64,000 nt of DNA from Effusibacillus dendaii. GTDB lineage: Bacteria > Bacillota > Bacilli > Tumebacillales > Effusibacillaceae. Both the position numbers and the translations under genes were made by a program. The stretch is from NCBI RefSeq assembly GCF_015097055.1, contig NZ_AP023366.1, positions 1,154,501-1,218,500 on the forward strand, read 5' to 3'. Numbering within the stretch: position 1 is the first letter of the stretch; the number at the start of each line of letters is the position of its first letter. Of this stretch, positions 33,988-42,502 are shown piece after piece. The notes beneath the pieces were generated by a model that did not search any database, was not told the origin of the DNA, and saw only the letters and a program-made list of their open reading frames with translations.

Positions 33988-34617
33988 TTATCCCTTTCTC
34001 ACGTCAAAAATCCTTAACAGTCTCTGATAATCTTCCGGTGTATCAATATCAAGCAAAATTCCTGGATCCTCCACTGGAACCAGATAGTGACTTGTAGCCA
34101 GATTAATGATCCGTCTGCCTCCTTCATCACCTTCCAGCTTGTGAAACAAAGAAAATAACCGGTTGGAAAAAAACACGGGATGTCCGCTTTTATTGAAAAA
34201 TGAGGGCTGTACAACAAAATCCCCTTGGTGGGAAACAAGGAAGTGCGTTGCCCGATCAAACACTATTTTTATAGTTTCATCAGAAATCAATGGCTGATCC
34301 GCTAGAAACACCATCATACCATCCAGCTCATTTACACTCTCTACTGCAACTTTTAAAGCTGCACTCTGTCCCTCTTTATACATCCTGTTGATTTTCCATT
34401 CACACCTTGGATCTTCGATGTGGATCCGATTCATGATTTCTTCGGATTGGTTTCCGATAATTACACAAATTTTCTCGAAAGGCAGCGGAAGGAGTTTTCG
34501 AATGATATACTCCAACAGTGTCACTCCTTGCAGCAGCAAAAGCTGTTTGGCGGTGCCCATTCGTTTGGACATTCCGGAAGCTAGAACCACCGCCGCAATT
34601 CGACTGTTCGTTTTCAT
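33988..34617 (-). CDS. Molybdenum cofactor cytidylyl/guanylyltransferase (MocA/MobA-like)
   Basis: This nucleotidyltransferase of the MobA-like NTP-transferase family (209 aa) begins with the signature AAVVLASGMSKRMGTAKQLL (about 8-27) and has the metal-binding VFLADQPLI segment near 103-111. It probably adds CMP to molybdopterin for xanthine-dehydrogenase-type enzymes, given the neighbouring xdhC and coxL-like sequences. ATG 34617 is supported by AAGGTG. An upstream in-frame start at 34650 is possible. Confidence 0.87.
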   Translation of the reverse strand: MKTNSRIAAVVLASGMSKRMGTAKQLLLLQGVTLLEYIIRKLLPLPFEKICVIIGNQSEEIMNRIHIEDPRCEWKINRMYKEGQSAALKVAVESVNELDGMMVFLADQPLISDETIKIVFDRATHFLVSHQGDFVVQPSFFNKSGHPVFFSNRLFSLFHKLEGDEGGRRIINLATSHYLVPVEDPGILLDIDTPEDYQRLLRIFDVRKG

Positions 34618-34639
34618 ACTTTTCACCTTGGTGATAGAC

Positions 34640-35146
34640 TCATATCCCACAGACGAAAGCCACTGGAACCCTTTTGCTCTCTATTCTATCATGAATACTT
34701 CCGTTTCTTTCACGAAGAAATTTTGGTGAACGGTTATTTTTTACCGCCAGCAACTCAGCCACAATGCTTAAAGCTACTTCCTCCGCAGTTTCTGAGCCGA
34801 GGTTCAAGCCGATCGGCGCATATATCCGGTGTCGAATCTGGTCTAAAGACGCTGCATCGATTCGCAACAGCTCACTGAGAATTTTCTCGGTTCTTTGTTT
34901 GGGCCCCAGGAATCCAAAATATTTGACAGGCTTCCGATAACAGGCCTGGAATGCCGCAGCATCGCTATGAATTCGATGTGACATGAACAAAACATAATCG
35001 TCAGCCAGCAGGGATAATTTTTCACCGTATTCGTCCGGAAATGCATGAATCAATCCGGTCGCGCACGGAAAACGGTCATGGTTAAGAAATTGTGATCTTT
35101 GATCGACAATCGTTACTTCAAAACCCGTTTGAGCGGCAAACTCCTA
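34640..35146 (-). pseudogene. XdhC-like molybdenum enzyme maturation factor, 5'-truncated
   Basis: The Rossmann domain of an XdhC/CoxI-family maturation factor is readable from about 35146: EFAAQTGFEVTIVDQRSQFL, then HDRFPCATGLIHAFPDEY and further to KYFGFLGPKQRTEKIL. There is no start codon; the N-terminal half and the GAGHIG-type loop that should precede EFAAQTGF are gone. The sequence passes directly into the truncated coxL-like gene in another frame, so a deletion fused the two. An internal ATG at 35053 leaves only 137 residues. Confidence 0.8.
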
Positions 35147-36096
35147 ATGATACCCTCTTCATTAAAGGCTACTTCCACATCAAAGATTCGATCGGGACCG
35201 TGCATATCGCCAGCTCGCATATTCTCAAGACGGTCTTCAATAAATCTGACAGGCACTCCGTAACGTCTGGCCAAATAACCGGTAAGAACGGTATGTTTGA
35301 TTCCCCGTTTTACACCGTAACTGCCTCCGACGTCGACATCATAATGGACACGAACGCCATTGAGGGGGATATCAAGAGCGGAAGAAATTTGTTCCGCATA
35401 TTGCGGCATTTGAATCGATGCCCAAACATCAAGAATTTGATTGCCTTCATCCCATTTGGCGACAACACCAAAAGTTTCAAGCGGAACGGTTGAGTTCCGA
35501 TTCCAGCGATAGCGGGCCTTCACTTTATAAGGTGAAGCCCTAAAATCACCCTCTACGTCACCCCAAACAAACTTCCTTTGCCACATGATGTTACAGGAGT
35601 GGGCACTATGTACAAGCGGAGCGTCCGGTTTCATTGCTTCTTCCGGATCGATGACAAATGGAAGCGGTTCATATTCGACCCGGACTAGTTCAGCCGCGTC
35701 TTCAGCAATATATCGATCGTCAGCCAGGACTGCTGCTACCCATTCCCCTGCGTACCTCGTTTCTTCGTAAGCCAATGGACGCCAATGAACCCCGGGAATA
35801 TCCAAATACTGCCTGAGCGGCTTGGTTCCCCTTGCAATGTCCTCACCGGTAATCACTGCGATGACACCGGGAACTTTTAGCGCTTCTCTCGTATCAATAG
35901 ATACGATTTTTGCATGAGCGTGCGGACTCGCTACCAAAGCCACATGTTTCATCCCCTGCAGCTTCACGTCGGCAACGTACCTTCCTTTTCCCATAACGAA
36001 ACGATAGTTTTCAACCGGCGGTTTTTTCTTGCCAATCCATCGATATTGTTTCGGTTCACTTGCCAACTTCTTCACCCCGCAATTTTTGTGCTGCAA
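35113..36096 (-). pseudogene. Xanthine dehydrogenase/CoxL-type molybdopterin subunit, 3'-truncated
   Basis: The 327 codons correspond to the first 40% of a molybdenum hydroxylase large subunit of about 780 residues. The aldehyde oxidase/xanthine dehydrogenase a/b hammerhead domain is present (GKGRYVADVKLQGMKHVALV, PHAHAKIVSIDT). The beginning of the Mo-binding domain is also there (STVPLETFGVVAKWDE, DVDVGGSYGVKRG). After EEGIIRSL the reading frame runs into xdhC sequence and stops. The Moco-coordinating C-terminal domains are missing, so the enzyme cannot be active. The start is probably TTG 36096 or GTG 36075. Confidence 0.82.
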
Positions 36097-36124
36097 GTTG
36101 TACAGATTCCACTCTCTTTTACTT

Positions 36125-36772
36125 TTATTTAGAGGCGGATGTGATGAGTTCTATCAACTGGTTCGCTGTTAAAATATGCGCAAACCGGTTGCCCAAACTT
36201 GTAAAAACAGCTCTTGACATATCCTCTGCAGTATAAGCTCCGAATCCAATGTCTTCATAATCACGTGTGGTATTTAAATCGACAGGCAGAAACACTTTGA
36301 TATCTCGATGGAATGCATCGCGGGCTGTTGATTCGCAGCAATTATTTAAAACCGTTCCTGTAATAATGAGCGAATCGATATGATTTGCTTTGAGATGTTG
36401 TTCCAAATTTGTGTTGTAAAAGGCACTAAATCGATTCTTCTTGATCAACCCATCCATCCAATCCCATTCTAAACCACGAAAAATCTGAGTTCCTGTACTT
36501 CCCTCAGACAATGATTTCAACGCACGTGAATCTTTGCCGGATGAAATAGAAATTCCTAATAATCCGACGTCACTCAGGTCTGGCTTTATTACATGTACAG
36601 TCCAAATAACTGGAATACGGAATTGTCTGCAGACACGTATTAAGCGGTTCATTTTAGACACCGACTGTAACGCTCCCGTAACTGCAAGCGGGTAAGTCGG
36701 ATCCACAAATGCGTTTTGCATATCAATCACAAGTAAAGCTGTAGAACGCAAATGAAACGGATAATATGGCAC
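36125..36772 (-). CDS. Isochorismatase-family cysteine hydrolase
   Basis: This 215-residue cysteine hydrolase of the isochorismatase superfamily has the catalytic Asp in LLVIDMQNAF (about 13-22), a Lys near IKPDL, and the nucleophilic Cys in GTVLNNCCESTARDA (about 139-153), preceded by the cis-peptide region. Family members hydrolyse amides such as nicotinamide, maleamate or N-carbamoylsarcosine. Its position beside a Rieske oxygenase, alcohol dehydrogenase and MFS carrier suggests a catabolic amidase, but substrate is unknown. Confidence 0.86.
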   Translation of the reverse strand: MPYYPFHLRSTALLVIDMQNAFVDPTYPLAVTGALQSVSKMNRLIRVCRQFRIPVIWTVHVIKPDLSDVGLLGISISSGKDSRALKSLSEGSTGTQIFRGLEWDWMDGLIKKNRFSAFYNTNLEQHLKANHIDSLIITGTVLNNCCESTARDAFHRDIKVFLPVDLNTTRDYEDIGFGAYTAEDMSRAVFTSLGNRFAHILTANQLIELITSASK

Positions 36773-36824
36773 AACTCTCCCTCCCTGATTTACAAAAGCG
36801 TATTTCCATTTTTACAGGATCCTT

Positions 36825-36863
36825 ATTAAAAATTGGCAAAACTGCACGCAAGTGCCTGTTTTG
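36825..36863 (-). terminator. Terminator of the ACS-type MFS gene
   Basis: GGCAAAAC and GTTTTGCC form a perfect 8-bp outer stem around an inner GCAC/GTGC pairing. On the minus strand it is followed by AATTTTTAAT, 52 nt past the transporter stop codon. Confidence 0.85.
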
Positions 36864-36914
36864 CCGTGTCGAATACATAGTATTTGTTTTTAATGCAATT
36901 ATCGGTATGTTCCT

Positions 36915-38204
36915 TCAGTATCCTCTTCTTTTAAGGACAATAAAGCATCCGGAAGCTAGAATACTGACTACAACAAGAAACATAAATGAATATAGATATG
37001 TTCCATTGCCCACTTTGATTAAAGCTCCCATGATTGTGGGGCCAAAAGCAGAAAGTATACTCGCAATCCCCATCATTAAAGCGTTTTCACGACCAATTCG
37101 GTTTGTAACAGATAAGCTGTGCGTAATACCGTGCGATATAAGCGTTGTAATATTAACCATAACAATCGCTAAGCATACCAGAAGAACATCGACCATTACC
37201 GAGTCAATCAAAGCGGCTAAAATGAAGCATGTTGCAATACCCCAAAAACTTCTCAGACCCCAAATTGCCTTTTTTCGCGTTTTATCGATTTGCCTACCGG
37301 TATAGATAACTACAAATATAGATATTCCGTATGCCAGCAACATATAATAGCTCGTAGCTTGACGACTGAAATGTTTAGCAATCGATAAATAACTCGGGAA
37401 CCATGTCGCCAGACCAAAGAATGCAAAAAGAGTCGCTGTATTTGTCAGGACAACCATCCAAAAACTCAATGATTTTAAAACCCCGTTATTACTGCTATTG
37501 TTGGATGAAGGATATGTTAATTGATCACTCTCAATATAATGTAATTCTTCTGGTGAGACGCGCTTATCATCAGTTGGACTTTCTTTTAAAATAAATCCAA
37601 AAAGAGGCAAGCAAACAACAATTGCTAAAAACGTTAAGGACCAGAAAACACCACGCCAATTGAATATTTCCAAAAGAAAATCAATTACAAATCCTGAAAT
37701 GGCAGGTCCTATAATTGTGCCGTTAATCCAAAATGATTTTGCACGCCCGCGTTCACTTAATGGAAACCATCGAGCTGTCAGTGAATTTGATAACGGCCAA
37801 AGTGCAGCCTCAGATACTCCAAGGATAATTCTTGATATCAATAATACGGTAAAATTTGGAGCCAAGGCCGCAATTCCTGTACTTAATCCCCAGAGAAACA
37901 GGGCTATACACCCGCACCTTTTCGCTCCGAACTTATCGACTAAAGGACCCCAAAAGAAAAACCCAATACCATATGAAAATAATAATGCTGATACTAGTGT
38001 GCCAACCAACGCCGGATTGTTGGTCAGATGCATATCGATTAAAAAAGTTTTGTTTGTTGCGATAATACCTACGCCTATTTTATCTAACATATTTACAATC
38101 CAGACCAATAATAGAATAGGAATGACCGTTTTCCAACGAACAGATGTTTTTTTAATTTGTAAAGATGATACTACCGCTTTCGTATTTATTCTTACATTTT
38201 CCAC
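36915..38204 (-). CDS. MFS transporter, anion:cation symporter (ACS) type
   Basis: This 12-helix major facilitator (429 aa) starts at GTG 38204, with GAGGTG upstream. An in-frame ATG at 38258 lacks a ribosome site. ACS-type features are the WIVNMLDKIGVGIIA first helix, FFFWGPLVDKFGAKR and the FPLSERGRAKSFW motif. Carriers of this group import hexuronates, phthalate or other organic anions. Clustering with the Rieske oxygenase and Zn-alcohol dehydrogenase suggests uptake of their aromatic or acidic substrate. Composition is AT-richer than in region 1. Confidence 0.88.
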   Translation of the reverse strand: MENVRINTKAVVSSLQIKKTSVRWKTVIPILLLVWIVNMLDKIGVGIIATNKTFLIDMHLTNNPALVGTLVSALLFSYGIGFFFWGPLVDKFGAKRCGCIALFLWGLSTGIAALAPNFTVLLISRIILGVSEAALWPLSNSLTARWFPLSERGRAKSFWINGTIIGPAISGFVIDFLLEIFNWRGVFWSLTFLAIVVCLPLFGFILKESPTDDKRVSPEELHYIESDQLTYPSSNNSSNNGVLKSLSFWMVVLTNTATLFAFFGLATWFPSYLSIAKHFSRQATSYYMLLAYGISIFVVIYTGRQIDKTRKKAIWGLRSFWGIATCFILAALIDSVMVDVLLVCLAIVMVNITTLISHGITHSLSVTNRIGRENALMMGIASILSAFGPTIMGALIKVGNGTYLYSFMFLVVVSILASGCFIVLKRRGY

Positions 38205-38411
38205 AAAATCACCTCTGTAAAAAATAGTTGATAGTATAGCTATTGATTCGATCCGCATTACGAAAATTAATTAATTTGTATTCAATTTATTTTTTAAATA
38301 TACTGAATATTCTAGATATGTCCGTTCCTGTGGATCGCCTTTACAAAAAATGGCTCGTTTAGAGTTCTCACGTAACAATTCCCCAATTTGTCGCTCTCAA
38401 TGTCCCATCCT

Positions 38412-39506
38412 TTACAACCACGGTGAGACAGTAACTAACAACGGAAAAGGTTCCCCCTCCCCTCCAGCAGTCTTTAACGCCAAATCAGTGTCGCTTAGTT
38501 TATAATTATGTGAATTCATGATAGAGAGAGGAAATTTTCCGGAAGAGACAAAATCTACCGCCATTTGTACCGAATGATAACTGTGTCCGCGAACCCCTTT
38601 AACAGTGAGAGTTTTATTGTAAATTACATCTAGATCAAGTTCGTTGAAAGGTTGGTTTTTCAAGGCCCCCAATAAAACGGTGCCCCGTGTTTTTGCCACT
38701 TCGAATGAAGAGATGACAGGTTCTGTTCCTCCGCTCGTTACGTCAATAACCAGATCGGCCATTTTTCCACCCGTTATTTCAGCAACCCTCTTAATCAGAT
38801 CTTCCGAAGAAACATTAATTGTATAATCGGCCCCTAATTCCCTAGCAAGTTCTAAACGTTTTTGACTGCTGTTTCTTCCAGTAACAATTACAGTCTCAGC
38901 TCCTGCTGCCTTTGCCGCCAAAGCGCATGCAAGCCCCTGTTGACCAGGTCCTTGGATAACAACAACATCGCCGGGTCCAACCCCTCCTATAATCCTCATC
39001 CATTCAAATCCGTTGGATAAGGGTAATGTCAATGCCGCTTCAACCGGTGGTACATGAGGTGGCAGTTTGTGCATAACGGCATTCGGATGAAGATACATAT
39101 ATTGACTGAATCCACCGTAGAGAGCTGGAGCTGCACTAATTGGGGTAGCACCGTATCGGATGCCGCCGATTCTCGGATCTGTGTCAGCACATAAACGATA
39201 AAACCCGGACCGGCACATTTCACAATGCCCACAAGGAATGTATTCCTCCATGACGACACGGTCTCCCACTGCTACTCCCCATCGTGTGGACGCTATATCC
39301 CCAATTTTGTGTATGTGCCCCACTACATGATGCCCTAAAATCATTGGAGATTTTAATTTTCTATAATAAGAAACATCTGTGCCGCAGACACCAACGATTT
39401 CCACCTTTAAAATACCCGCATCTTGCGTGATATCAGGCAACTCAAACTGATGTATCTCCGTATGTTTACTATTTGTTGCTACGGCAGCGAATGATTTTTC
39501 AGACAT
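38412..39506 (-). CDS. Zinc-dependent MDR alcohol dehydrogenase
   Basis: This medium-chain dehydrogenase has 364 aa. The structural zinc cysteines C92, C95, C98 and C106 are present, as are the catalytic-zinc ligands Cys41 (VCGTD) and His59. The usual GHE triad reads GHH here (H60 replaces the Glu). The NAD(P)-binding region has VVIQGPGQQGLACALAAKAAG (about 182-202). It would oxidise an alcohol or polyol in the cluster with the Rieske enzyme, from which it is separated by 37 nt. The 207-bp gap downstream holds nothing recognisable. Confidence 0.9.
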   Translation of the reverse strand: MSEKSFAAVATNSKHTEIHQFELPDITQDAGILKVEIVGVCGTDVSYYRKLKSPMILGHHVVGHIHKIGDIASTRWGVAVGDRVVMEEYIPCGHCEMCRSGFYRLCADTDPRIGGIRYGATPISAAPALYGGFSQYMYLHPNAVMHKLPPHVPPVEAALTLPLSNGFEWMRIIGGVGPGDVVVIQGPGQQGLACALAAKAAGAETVIVTGRNSSQKRLELARELGADYTINVSSEDLIKRVAEITGGKMADLVIDVTSGGTEPVISSFEVAKTRGTVLLGALKNQPFNELDLDVIYNKTLTVKGVRGHSYHSVQMAVDFVSSGKFPLSIMNSHNYKLSDTDLALKTAGGEGEPFPLLVTVSPWL

Positions 39507-39543
39507 ATAAATCCACCTTCAAACTAAAGAGTTAATGGGAATA

Positions 39544-40824
39544 TTAAACAGCCTCAAAATCTTTTTCTGTTAATTTTAAAGCATCCTTTGCCCCTTCCTG
39601 GAAGGGTATACCCTTTGGAAGTAAGATGGAGGCTGCACGAACCTTATGGCTCTCGGGATCCAAACCAGGCAATTGCTCTCCCTTGTTTATAGTATTTACT
39701 GCGTTTAATAGACAGCGGCGAGCTTTTATAATGGCGGTATCACTAGTTCCTAATGATTCTTGCGATCGGTCGACAATAGGACCCGCACTTACTTGAACCG
39801 CATGATCTTCCATTCCGACACCAAAAATGCCGGCAAACGATTCGCCTCTTTTTTGCATTTCCCGATCAATAAGGAAACTATTTTCTTTATTCGCTACTGT
39901 ACGGAAGGTGCCAGGAATCAATTTTGCGTGAATGCCAGCACCAGATTTCATCTGTTCTATTTCCTGTTCTGTTAGATCACGACCAGGTGTCCAGCTCCAA
40001 CTCCACACCCAACAATTTTCATCATCAATAGGTACCCAGGCATGCCCTCCACGTGGAGCACCCCCGAAAGGAGGAATCATGGTATACCAAGGCATAATAA
40101 ACTGTGTAATCCTCCAATAAAAATGATCATCATCTGCGGTTCGCCTTGCCCCAATCAACAGTCCGTAATCGGTATCCGCCACCTCAAAGCGTGGTGCAGA
40201 ATCTTTAGCCAATAGTGACGTACTGCTACTTTTACTGGAAACCCCCAAACCGCCAACTGAACCTGAATGAAGAATGGATACATGACTAGAATCAATGCCG
40301 CCCTCCAACGCTTGAAAGTAATTACACTCCTGAATTTTTTTCGAGATATATCTTTGACTATCGGAAACCATCATCCATTCTTGCACAGGTAATTCCGGTT
40401 TGTGTTCGGGTGGACCCATATATGTCCAAATAACCCCACCACGTTCCTCACAAGGATACGATTTAATTTTTATTTTATTTTTGAAATTACTTTCGGGTGG
40501 TTCAGACGGTAAATCAACGCAATTTCCGTCAATATCAAATTTCCATCCGTGATAGGCACATCGAAGACCACACTGTTCATTTCGACCGTAAAATAAGGAT
40601 ACTTTTCGATGCGGACAGTACTCGTCAACTAATCCAATTTTCCCATCGGTATCACGAAACGCGATTAATTCCTCATGTAAGAGTTTGACTCGTACTGGAG
40701 GACAATCCCGAAAGGGAAGTTCCTCTGCCATAAGGGCTGGAATCCAGTATCTTCTGAGCACCTCTCCCATTGGGGTTCCTGGACCGGTTCTGGTTAATGT
40801 TTGGTTGTCCTGACAAGATAACAT
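39544..40824 (-). CDS. Rieske non-heme iron oxygenase, alpha subunit (phthalate dioxygenase-like)
   Basis: This aromatic-ring oxygenase of the Rieske type has 426 aa. The [2Fe-2S] ligands are C70-P-H72 and C89-x2-H92 (CPHR and CAYHGW). The mononuclear iron site is GGIDSSHVSILH with D178 or the bridging Asp, H181 and H186. The long single-component alpha subunit, starting QTLTRTGPGTPMGEVLRRYW, resembles phthalate 4,5-dioxygenase and related O-demethylases. No reductase gene is nearby, so electrons must come from another locus. The ATG at 40824 follows AGGAGG. Upstream in-frame codons to 40953 are non-conserved. Confidence 0.92.
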   Translation of the reverse strand: MLSCQDNQTLTRTGPGTPMGEVLRRYWIPALMAEELPFRDCPPVRVKLLHEELIAFRDTDGKIGLVDEYCPHRKVSLFYGRNEQCGLRCAYHGWKFDIDGNCVDLPSEPPESNFKNKIKIKSYPCEERGGVIWTYMGPPEHKPELPVQEWMMVSDSQRYISKKIQECNYFQALEGGIDSSHVSILHSGSVGGLGVSSKSSSTSLLAKDSAPRFEVADTDYGLLIGARRTADDDHFYWRITQFIMPWYTMIPPFGGAPRGGHAWVPIDDENCWVWSWSWTPGRDLTEQEIEQMKSGAGIHAKLIPGTFRTVANKENSFLIDREMQKRGESFAGIFGVGMEDHAVQVSAGPIVDRSQESLGTSDTAIIKARRCLLNAVNTINKGEQLPGLDPESHKVRAASILLPKGIPFQEGAKDALKLTEKDFEAV

Positions 40825-41071
40825 TATCCATTTGCCTCCTGTTTTTGATGTATCGTTATTTGCATTGTTATGCAAAAATACAGAACTTTCAAATTGATTG
40901 TTCTTATCCCACCTATACAAAAAATTAATAGTCCTATTTTTAGCCATTAACATATTCTATAAGATCAATTAAAATCATCAATTTGAGGAGTGTAGGTCTT
41001 GTGTATATAATCAATCCTGTAAACTGTTGATTATTTATGATTAGGTTTCTTATGAAAGAGGGTTTACATCT

Positions 41072-41314
41072 ATGAATGATAAGGAACTTGAAGAGCTGAT
41101 TTTGAAATGCTATAGAGGAAAAACAGTTGCCATCCTGGGTTACCGTGAGAATGGGGGGCGGCAGCGGGCGCATTTTTTAAAGAATCGGGGAATTAATGTA
41201 ATTATTGGTCTTCGAATTGGTGACGAATGCTGGGAGGAAGCAAAAAAAGACGGTTTTAAAGTGTTACCGGTTTGGGAGGCGGCTGAACAAGCTCAAGTCG
41301 CTCAAGTTTGGTAA
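41072..41314 (+). pseudogene. Ketol-acid reductoisomerase (IlvC) N-terminal fragment
   Basis: The 80-codon frame resembles the start of the IlvC Rossmann domain: LKCYRGKTVAILGYRENGGR, then NVIIGLRIGDECWEEAKKDG and FKVLPVWEAAEQA. The family glycine loop GYGSQGHA is altered to GYRENGGR, and the sequence stops before the NADPH-domain end; no IlvC-like sequence follows. It is a truncated copy, or less likely a small NAD-domain protein of its own. It lies on the opposite strand between the Rieske and LysR genes. Confidence 0.7.
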
Positions 41315-41359
41315 TGGCAAAGGGGGATTTTCGGCGCCCAGGAGTGAACATGGACATTG

Positions 41360-42253
41360 TTACAATCGGGAAAATATCCGTTTAGAAGTTTTTATTATGA
41401 TGTCTTTTATTTCCTGATGTAAATCAGTACGAAAAATTAAATAAATGGGTGTTGGGGGAAGAGATTTCCGAAGGTCCAGTTTTATAAGCTTTCCACTTTG
41501 CAATTCTTCTTGCACAATAATATTTTGTAAAAAGGCAATGCCTAATCCTTTTCTGACCATCATTTTTAGCCATCCCACATTGCTGATTTCGACCTGCTTA
41601 TATTCTTTTAAACGGTTTTTTTCCAGAAACTGCTCAATGATTTTCGTTGTAACAAATTCACGATTGTAGACGATAATACGTTCATTCTCTAAATCTGATG
41701 GAGAAACCTTATCCAATTTCGTTAGCCGGTGATCAGGTGCACACACCAGAATATTTTGTTCGTTTGCAATCTTTACCATCGAAAGGTCTTCGCAGCTTTT
41801 CTCTGGCTGGATGTAAGCAAATCCAATATCTGCTTCTCCGAGTCGGATTTCTTGAATGATCTGTTCCGTGACACTGATTTTTACCGGAAATTCAAAATTC
41901 GGAAAGCAATCATATAGCACCTTTAATACTTCGGGCATTATTTCTACACCCATGTGATTCGGACAGGAAATTTTTATTTTTTCTCGTTCCATAGGGTTTT
42001 CCTTGAGAATTTCCTGCCCTTTTTGAATGAGTTGAAAGGCCTCCTGAAAATAGGGATAAATTTTTTCTCCCGCTTGTGTCAACGCTATTTTCTTACCATT
42101 CTCCCGTTCGAATAACGTAGTATTCAGATGCTGCTCAAGCTGTTGGATACGAATGCTAATGGTAGGTTGGCTAATATATAAGGCATCAGCTGCCGCTGAA
42201 AAACTCCCCTTGTTTATTACCATTAGGAATGCCTCTATATTTTTCAACTCCAC
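41360..42253 (-). CDS. LysR-family transcriptional regulator
   Basis: This 297-residue LysR-type regulator has the N-terminal winged helix at about 1-60 (EAFLMVINKGSFSAAADALY, ISQPTISIRIQQLE) and a periplasmic-binding-like effector domain at about 88-295. It is on the same strand and upstream of the Rieske-dehydrogenase-MFS genes, separated by the ilvC fragment, and is the best candidate to control them. Alternatively it could respond to the lar cluster downstream of its promoter side. The 249-bp gap upstream shows no clear operator. Confidence 0.9.
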   Translation of the reverse strand: MELKNIEAFLMVINKGSFSAAADALYISQPTISIRIQQLEQHLNTTLFERENGKKIALTQAGEKIYPYFQEAFQLIQKGQEILKENPMEREKIKISCPNHMGVEIMPEVLKVLYDCFPNFEFPVKISVTEQIIQEIRLGEADIGFAYIQPEKSCEDLSMVKIANEQNILVCAPDHRLTKLDKVSPSDLENERIIVYNREFVTTKIIEQFLEKNRLKEYKQVEISNVGWLKMMVRKGLGIAFLQNIIVQEELQSGKLIKLDLRKSLPPTPIYLIFRTDLHQEIKDIIIKTSKRIFSRL

Positions 42254-42502
42254 AGTTATGCCATCTCCCTAGTAAATGATCAACACCCTATTACTATCGA
42301 TAGTAAAATGCGCCTACTGAGGTCTGATTTTCAAGTCCATTCTCTACTCTTACTATATAACATTAGAGTTGGTTTAATAAATAAAAATTTAGAATTCACT
42401 GAAATTAACGGTCGCTATTCCAGACAACTGAATTATTCTCTTGCACCGGTATCGTCTGAACAGCCTGGATTTTGAATTCTTTGTCATGATGCTGGTTATT
42501 CA

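Noticed and set aside
34640-35053. Intact small XdhC-like gene starting at 35053
   Set aside because: XdhC sequence continues in frame upstream for about 30 codons without a start, so this is a truncated gene and not a short native one.
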